This document shows, in pieces, positions 56,977-64,000 of a stretch of DNA of 64,000 nt. Source of the DNA: Lineolata rhizophorae (Eukaryota > Ascomycota > Dothideomycetes > Lineolatales > Lineolataceae). Position numbers and translations under genes: made by a program. Position 1 is the first letter of the stretch, and each line of letters begins with the position of its first letter. Location of the stretch: positions 473,186 to 537,185 of the forward strand of contig MU001676.1 in assembly GCA_010093515.1 (NCBI GenBank), written 5' to 3'. The notes beneath the pieces were generated by a model that worked only from the letters and a program-made list of their open reading frames with translations, had not been told where the DNA came from and made no database searches.

Positions 56977-59900
56977 ATGGCTCGCTCCAACCTTGACCCG
57001 GCGGAGATTCTCGAGGATAACATCGGACGTCTCATTGACAACCCGCTTCTCAAGTACAGCAATACAGAGGCCGATCGCAAGGCAGTGGAGTTTGCGATTG
57101 AGTATGGCTTCGGGCACATGCGAGAGCTTTTTGTCAAAGTAAGTCTATTCTTACATGTCGAAAATTGTTTCGGCGACATGAATACTCACTTCTTCTAGGC
57201 CAGTCGAATCCTAAGAGATCCTCCCGCATGGAGAGGAGTCCCTGATCTCACCTGTGAAGAGTACAATGCGCAGCGGCGTGAGGAAAGCCGTCCGGGATTC
57301 TGGCAGCAGCCCAAAGCTCTTCGTGTAACAATTATCACTCTTTGCATCGCCGCAGTTATCCAGTAAGTTGCGCTTAAAAAGGCATCAGTTAGATTGCCGC
57401 TAACCATACCTACAGAGGATGGAATCAGGTACGACAATACTACGTTCTGAACCGCAAAGGATTGACTGAAATGTGTACTGACACGACCTCAACGACGCTC
57501 CACTTAGACAGGAAGCAATGGTACGTTCTCATTCGCACTACCGCCGGTTTTGAGAACATTTCTCTAGAAGCAATAGTTCTCAGTATGATCAACTAACAAT
57601 TTGTTCAGGGGCCAATCTAAACTGGCCGGAAGAATTCGGTCTTCACGTCGACCCCAGTGATCCAAGAAGCACAACGAGTGACATTGCAATTTTTGCCCTA
57701 GTGAACAGTATCACATACTTTGCTGCCAGTCTGATCGGTTGCTGGTTCAGCGACAGCCTAAACGAGTACTTCTACGGAAGACGTGCGGCAATATGCATTT
57801 CCGGCGTTTTCATTTTTGCTAGCGTCATCGGCGGTGCCTGCACGCATAGCTGGGGCGCTTTGCTCGCGACTCGCATACTGCTAGGTTAGCGATTATTTCA
57901 TTCCAGTTTAGGGCCTGCCTCGATGCTAACGCACGATAGGTATTGGGATGGGTTCGAAAGCAAGTGTTGGTGAGTTATTTAAATGCTGTTAAACGCCAAG
58001 TATCTCCATTGTAGCTAACCGAGACATCCACTCAAGTACCCGTGTACGCCGCTGAAGTGGCACCTGTACACATCAGAGGTGAGTCAATATTTGTGCCTTT
58101 TTTTTTTTTTTTTGAAACTCGTACCGGAGCTGCGATGGAACTTGAACTAACAGCATTCAGGTTCACTCGTCATGAACTGGTAAGTACCCACAACCAACTC
58201 CAGACAAATAGTTAGTTTGTTTATAACGTTCGTATTTCTCGTCAAGGCAACTGTTTGATGCCTTTGGTATTTTTTGGTAAGCTCCTCTTAAAGCGTCAAG
58301 GTACCGAGATTCTTACTAACACTTCAAAAAGTGGCTTTACTGCGAACCTCGCCGTATCCCAAATTGGTATGGGCTCCAGAGTTGACTGTCTAATGAGGTT
58401 GTGTCAGACATTATGCTAACGATGTATTAGGTCCGCTGGCATGGAGATTTCAGACAGCCTCCAGTTTCCTACCCGCACTCATACTGCTAGCCCTTATTTT
58501 TGTGTGCCCTGAGGTATGATATCATGTACGCACTAAAGCCCGAGCGAATACTAAAAAGCTTCGTAGAGCCCACGCTATTTAATGAAGCGCGGTCGCAGTA
58601 GGTGAGTAAGACAAAACTAGAATACTAAGTTTACTTGGCCTAGATAGCTAACTCAACATAAAGTTATGTGGACGCGTTCGATGCCCTCGTAGCACTTCGT
58701 GGTTCACCCATCCTCGCCGCCAAAGAACTCTACTACGTGCACTCCCAGATCGGAGTTGAGCAGACGCTGCTATCCCACTACCGCCGAGGGGTCTCCGACA
58801 CCGACAGCGAGGCCGGCAGCAGATCTCGCAGAGTTGGCTACTCGACGGCCACTTCAGAGAAGCGAAGCCAGAAAGAACAGTCGCCGGCGCAGGGAGCTGC
58901 AGAACCTAGCCGACGGAGTTTCGTGAGCGGGATTGCGCTCCAGTTGGGACTCGTCCAGCTCGGTCAACCAGATATATACGAAGAACATCCGAACTGCGTG
59001 GATAGTGATTGTCATCCGGAGTGGCGAGAGAAGACGTGGAAGGATAGGCTCGAGGCGTTGAAGCCGCCTCCGGATAGGCCGATCAATTACTGGCAGAAGT
59101 TAGGCCAGCTTTTTACCGAGCGTCGTATTCGCCGAGTACGTTACTTATCATTTCGACTCAGTTCAAGTTCCTAGGTAGACATCGTGGACGAAGCCGTTGC
59201 GCTAACAGATTTATCATTTAGGCCACTGTCTCCGCCGTTGTAGTCATGATCTCTCAGCAGCTCTGTGGTGTCAACATTGTCGCGTTCTGTACGTCAAAGA
59301 TTCGCATCCGATATTTAACTTTCCAAGTTCTAACGGAACAGACTCGAGCACGCTGTTCAGAGATGCCAATGCTGATCGCATGGGCGCCCTGTGGCTATCA
59401 TGGGGAATTGGGCTCGCCAACTTCCTTTTCGCCTTCCCGGCTTACTGGCTCATTGATCCAAGTAAGTCACTATCACGAAAGTTTCTAGTGTATTACTGCT
59501 GACCCAAAATTTTCAACAGAGGGAAGGAGATTTCTCCTCTTGATAACTAGTAAGCCCTTTGAGATTTCTCTCGGACAGGCGCAGATTTATACTCATATCT
59601 CATAGCACCCGCTCTGGGCCTTACCATGCTTGCAGCTGGCTTGAGCTTCCTTATAGACGAGGAGAATCCTGCACACGTTCCAGTGATTAGCTTGTTCTTT
59701 TTCATATTCTTTGCTTTTTACTCCGTAAGTAAAAGTATCCCCTTCGCTCCCACGTGCGACATGCTAATCCAAGTAGTGGGGTATGGGTCCGGTCCCATTC
59801 ACTCTTTCTGCAGAGGTCTTTCCTCTCGAGAACCGCGTCGTTGGCATGTCTTTTGCTGGTATGATTATATAACCCTGGATTATTTCTTAACGAAATGGGC

Positions 59901-60537
59901 TAATTATTTCAAAGTGTTCGTCAATCTTTTTGGGGCCGGAGTCCTCGCCCTCATCGTACCGTTGCTTACTTCAGCCCTCGGCCATATTTTGATTTTCTGT
60001 ATCTTTGCGAGTAAGTTGAACCCTTTAACGTAGCATGATAGCACATTGAGCCATAGGAAATTTAACAAATTTTAGTTCTCAATGCTGTCGCATTCTTTCT
60101 AATATTTTTCTTCGGTGAGTCAATTATTATCCAACGAGCGAGTCTCGTAATCCAATCGGATAGCTAACATCAAATAGTTCGAGAGACTGCCGGCGCTGTC
60201 CTAGGTGGAACTCCAGAGGAAGGCTCTATCAATTACGTCTCCCTCGAAGAACTTAACTACATATGTAGGTGTTGGACTGTATCTCGTCATTTCACGTAAC
60301 TGACTTAACGAAATAGTTGGTGTTTCGACGAAAATGCATTCGGCATTCCAGATCGAGAAGTTCAAGAGCTACTTCACCGGGGATGTGAGCAAGAGGCGCA
60401 CTCAGTTGTATGTTTGGGCTCTTGATAGGAGGCGAACCCAGGAGGAGCAGCACGCTGAAGCAGAGGGCCAAGGAGAGACCACTGAAGATGGAATGAGTAG
60501 CGATGGCCTGGGAATTACTGGGTACCAGTCGACATGA
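56977..60537 (+). CDS. Sugar-porter type MFS transporter, 22 exons
   Basis: Exons: 56977-57138, 57199-57362, 57416-57428, 57508-57520, 57609-57884, 57940-57969, 58037-58078, 58161-58179, 58247-58276, 58332-58366, 58431-58513, 58567-58601, 58664-59135, 59222-59288, 59342-59461, 59520-59549, 59606-59724, 59777-59858, 59915-60010, 60076-60114, 60178-60264, 60317-60537; total 744 residues. All introns are GT-AG. Family signatures appear in order: [69 protein letters not shown] and [20 protein letters not shown] with ENR. The N-terminal 100 residues and the loop at about 305-455 are long and cytosolic. The SP family imports sugars, polyols or similar; substrate unknown. It differs from its neighbours in exon structure and in AT-richer sequence. 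Confidence 0.9.
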
Positions 60538-61485
60538 ATGATATCTTAATGGGAATTTTACGGCCGCAATATATGGTATTATTTTCGTTGATATAGATAA
60601 TCCAAAACTTAATGTGCTCACAACTGTCAGGATTTGATGTTTACCGTGTATGAAGGCAATTTGAGTGTCGCTCCTTGTCCCGAATCCTCGGGGTCATTAA
60701 ACTGGTAAGAGGCCTTGCTCGACACGCTTCGGATCGGGTTGCCTTGTGTCTGAAGATCGTACGAGCCAGACTTAGAAAATGGAGCCGCATAGAATATTCG
60801 ATTCCTTTTGCATTTCGCTGACCTTAGTATCTAATGCCCGCAACGCCAGAGTGGTCACTATTTTAAATCAACGAATGAAGCTACAATGATAGAAATGTCA
60901 GCGGATATCCTATTATCGTAGTATGAAAAATCGCGTTTACTAGCCGGAAAAAAGGTTTAAGAGAGATCATACCCAGAGACAATCCCACGCTGGAGCTGAA
61001 GCGGTCCTACAAAGTCACAATCTGGAAAACTTTGTGTCGACATAGGGCTGGGTGAAGAAGACTAGTCATTCTAGTTTCCTGCTTATACAACATAGCTCAC
61101 TTAAGAGAGAGTTTGATGCAAAGGCTTTAATCTCGACATTCTAAATCATGCGTAGAAAATATATAAAACTCGTTGGTGTTCGGCGTCGAAGAATCGAAAA
61201 TCATAGAAAAGTACAAAATGCGATGAGACTACTAAGGTAGCTTGGAGCGCTTCAGCAGCAATAAGTGATAATGGTGGCATTAGCGCTTGGGTATTACTAA
61301 CTTCTGTCTGCTGCCGATTTAATCGGTCGAAAGCTTGCGGCTACAAGCAGAAGTTCGAATATAAACTAGGGAAAAGAACTAAGAGTTTTGCCCCGGCTAA
61401 TGCAATTTTAATTGAGACTAGAGCTCGCGAAGTGGTTGAATTGGCTTTCTTTGGATGGGACTCTCCCGATGGAGCCCCATCAATT
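60538..61485. other. Intergenic region between two convergent MFS genes
   Basis: AT-rich, with no coding sequence recognised. Confidence 0.5.
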
Positions 61486-63435
61486 TCAAAGAATAAACTC
61501 AAAATGTCCTCCCACTTCAGACTGAAGCTCGTCTCCTCGGTCCGTCATCCTCCAAGCCCTCCGCCCCCGACTCATTCTATTCTTTCTAACTAACACCCAC
61601 CTTAGTCCCAGTGCAAGTATTCCTACAGCAAGCATGAAGATGGCGCACACAGTCATACCCGGAACATAATATGGTCCATCCTTGTCCGGGTACAATCGTG
61701 TGCCGACAAGCGGCCCACATTGCCCAATGACGTTCAGCATGGCCATACCGGTGCCCCTCTTGGAGTCGGAGTCCTGGTTGTTGATGGTCCATGTGATGAT
61801 GAGAGTTATGGCAGAGAAGAACCCAGCGGTGGCAGGGTAGATGCCGATGTAGCGCCAGACGGGATTGGACCATCGTTGCCATCCGGCAAAGGCGATGAGA
61901 GCGTAGCCAGTAGCGGCGAGAATAGAGTGAACTACTATGACGGTACTGCGGGAGCGCAAACGGTCCGAAATGTAAGCGGATAGTAGGACTACTACGAAGG
62001 ACACCAGGTACGGAGGCGCGGAGAGGGCCTGTGAGGTGATGGGCGAGTGACCCATTCTAGAGCAGGAAGCTTTAGTAACTTTGTGGTCGCTTTAGGTCAG
62101 TCTCAGACTGGTTTTGCACTTACTCTCTGATGATCGTGGGTAGGAAGACAGGCATAGAGCTGAAAGAGACATTGCAACTGAAGAACATCAACTAGATTTT
62201 AGCTCGTTAGCAGCGTCCCCGAAAAGACACTCGAAACTCGGGAGGGCCTACCGCTGTTAGGTAACACTTCGGATCAAGTAATGTGCCCACAATTTCCTTC
62301 AGATTCAGCCTTTGGGATGATGCTTCTTTCTCGGCATCTTGCGCGCTTGCGAGTTCTCTTTCTTTTCTTAGCCGTTGCACTGCGACTATTTTCTGCCTCG
62401 AGGTGAAGAATGACGCAGTATCCGGACCGTCAGGAATGAAGGACCACGCGACCACAGCTACGAAAATGCTCGGAAAGCCTTCCAGAAGGAAGAGAAGTCT
62501 CCATGGGGCGAGAGGGCCTCCTTCACCCCATTTAGTAATAGCCCAAGCCAAAGAGCTGGCGAAAGACGTGGCGAGAGGAGCGGCCGATATGAATAGCCCG
62601 GTGCGGAAGGCAAGTTCATCTCTGCGGAAGAAGAACGAAAGATAAAAGGGTACTCCAGGTCCGAATGCGGCCTCGCTGATTCCTAGCAGTGCTCGGAGAA
62701 ATAACAATGAGCCAAAGGAAATCGACAATGACTGCAAAGATGCGAGAAGACCCCACGAAGCTACGCAAAGAGATATGTAGATATGAGGCGGAACTAAACG
62801 GTACCTATTTTCAACGTTAATCGGAGAATTCAAGCCGTATTGGAAGGCTGAGCAAGATAGCAAGTTAGTAAGCGCACATCAATAGAAACTCTCACTTACA
62901 TTAGCGTCATCCATTCAAACACGATATATGTAATATAAAAAGCCGTAAGAAGCCAATCATATTGGTAAGACGAGAGGTTGAGATCGCGTTCGAGACCAGC
63001 GATGCGCGCGTTTCCGATGTCTGTACTGTCAATTAGCCACTTACCGCAATACCTATTTCGACTAGCGTGAGGCTTACTGGACCTGTCAAGGAAGGAAAGC
63101 ATGTACAACAACGCCATGAAAGGTACAAGGCGCCAATCCAGTTTTCGTAAAACAGTTCGGTCTTCGTCCGGCGTATAAAGCTCGAAGCTTTGTATAGATG
63201 ACTCGGACTCGGATGGCGTACGGGAAGGAGGGAGGAATCGTTCCTTTTCCTCATCGTCATCATCGTCGCCCAGTTCGACACCTTCAAGCGACCGGCCACG
63301 GTACTCTCCCCGAGATGCGGTCAGAGCATTAACTTCTTCTCCTTGGGCCTTGACCCTTAGACGCCTCATCTCAAAGCTCTGGGTATGGGCTGGCGAGCCA
63401 TCCCTGGTTGACGGCGTGCCCGGATCCGGCTCCAT
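61486..63435 (-). CDS. MFS permease of the anion:cation symporter (Dal5-like) family
   Basis: Minus-strand exons 63435-63078, 63020-62900, 62804-62252, 62191-62124 and 62056-61486 encode 556 residues. The N-terminal 100 residues are polar with an acidic run (LGDDDDDEEKE). The transporter core shows LDWRLVPFMALLYMLSFLDR joined to SNIGNARIAGLERDLNLSSY, YDWLLTAFYITYIVFEW, LLFLRALLGISEAAFGPGVP, FFFRRDELAFRTGLFISAAP and PWRLLFLLEGFPSIFVAVVA; twelve spans are expected. C-terminal spans include VSFVVVLLSAYISDRLRSRS and IGIYPATAGFFSAITLIITW. The Dal5/TNA1 group moves allantoate, nicotinate, vitamins and other organic anions; substrate unknown. The first in-frame ATG is at 63435. Confidence 0.9.
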
Positions 63436-64000
63436 GGTGGCATGCCTGGCACCCTCCACCGCAGGGGAAACTGTCGGGATCTTGGTTACAAAGTAATACC
63501 TGTAACAAGAACTTAACAGCACGATTCCGTATCCCCCATGATAAGGCACTTGGATTGAAGATGGACCTCAATCGCTGGAGCACGCGGTTACCTTGGAGTC
63601 TAGGCCGCGGCAGCTGGCTAGCGTGCCAAGACGCAATGCTGATCGGACTTGGCGCTAATGCTTCCCGCCATTGGCTAGGATGTCGTATACGGCGGTGCGC
63701 TCCCACGACAGAGTGGCTAGATATTAAGAACAAAACGAAGCGAATCTACTTGCTAGGGTTGGCGAAAGGCTCGAGTTATGCTAGATAGATTGAAGCCTCG
63801 GAATTGGCGTGAAGGCCGAAATACTTGAGTTCAACAATTAAAGCTCTGAATTTTGGCCTCAGGTCTGCCGAACAAAACTTAGAGCGTTCTGCATTAGTCT
63901 ACGTATCTAGCGATAAGACCATACCATCGTGAGCCGACTTTTCAATTAACGTGGTCCACCCCCTGGCTGCGTTGACCCCCTGGCTGCGTTGGTTTCGCCA
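63436..64000. other. Right edge, upstream of the Dal5-like gene
   Basis: Promoter side of the permease gene; no other gene was recognised. A 17-bp direct repeat lies at the end. Confidence 0.5.
63958..63991. repeat. Tandem 17-bp direct repeat (2 copies)
   Basis: ACCCCCTGGCTGCGTTG occurs twice in direct tandem, 63958-63974 and 63975-63991, without mismatch, nine bases from the window edge. Confidence 0.9.

Overview
The window looks like a filamentous ascomycete chromosome, most probably a Sordariomycete. Genes are compact, mostly GC-rich, sit on both strands, and carry short GT-AG introns of roughly 50-250 nt. Housekeeping genes (RIX7, VPS20, PEX12, RPL9, VPS9) alternate with Pezizomycotina-type genes: two Zn2Cys6 transcription factors, a small secreted protein, an ankyrin protein, MFS transporters and a HET-domain relic. 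I see no rRNA, tRNA, CRISPR array or intact transposon. Exon coordinates were worked out by hand; in every multi-exon model the summed exon lengths keep the reading frame.

Left third (1-20 kb). The N-terminal part of RIX7 (minus strand, cut by the window edge) is divergent from VPS20. VPS20 carries a second, diverged copy of its first coding exon just upstream. A PITH-domain protein and PEX12 follow, then about 3 kb of degraded accessory DNA holding relics of an aminoglycoside-phosphotransferase-like gene and a HET-domain gene. After an aldo/keto reductase and a small conserved protein comes the most suggestive gene pair of the window: a membrane-anchored GH12 beta-glucanase divergent from a cellulose-synthase-like GT2 glycosyltransferase, with about 825 bp between them.

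Middle (20-45 kb). A large TPR-like protein of unknown function, a small secreted protein with a dibasic processing site, ribosomal protein L9, a membrane-anchored monothiol glutaredoxin and a 75-residue protein with a clear TATA box lie here. A DUF4202-like gene is broken by at least three frame changes. Two Zn2Cys6 regulators face away from each other across 3.3 kb of GC- and pyrimidine-rich DNA.

Right third (45-64 kb). VPS9, a Rab5-type exchange factor with a C-terminal CUE domain, contains a GC-AG intron. It is divergent from an asparagine-synthetase-domain (ASNSD1-like) protein. An ankyrin-repeat protein is followed by two MFS transporters. The first is a sugar-porter family member split by 21 introns into 22 exons, several only 13-30 nt long, unlike every other gene here. 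The second is a Dal5/ACS-type permease on the opposite strand.

Functional links: VPS20 and VPS9 both act in endosomal/vacuolar sorting; GT2 and GH12 plausibly make and trim a cell-wall beta-glucan; the two transporters form a small uptake cluster at the right end. The other neighbours show no clear pathway relationship.
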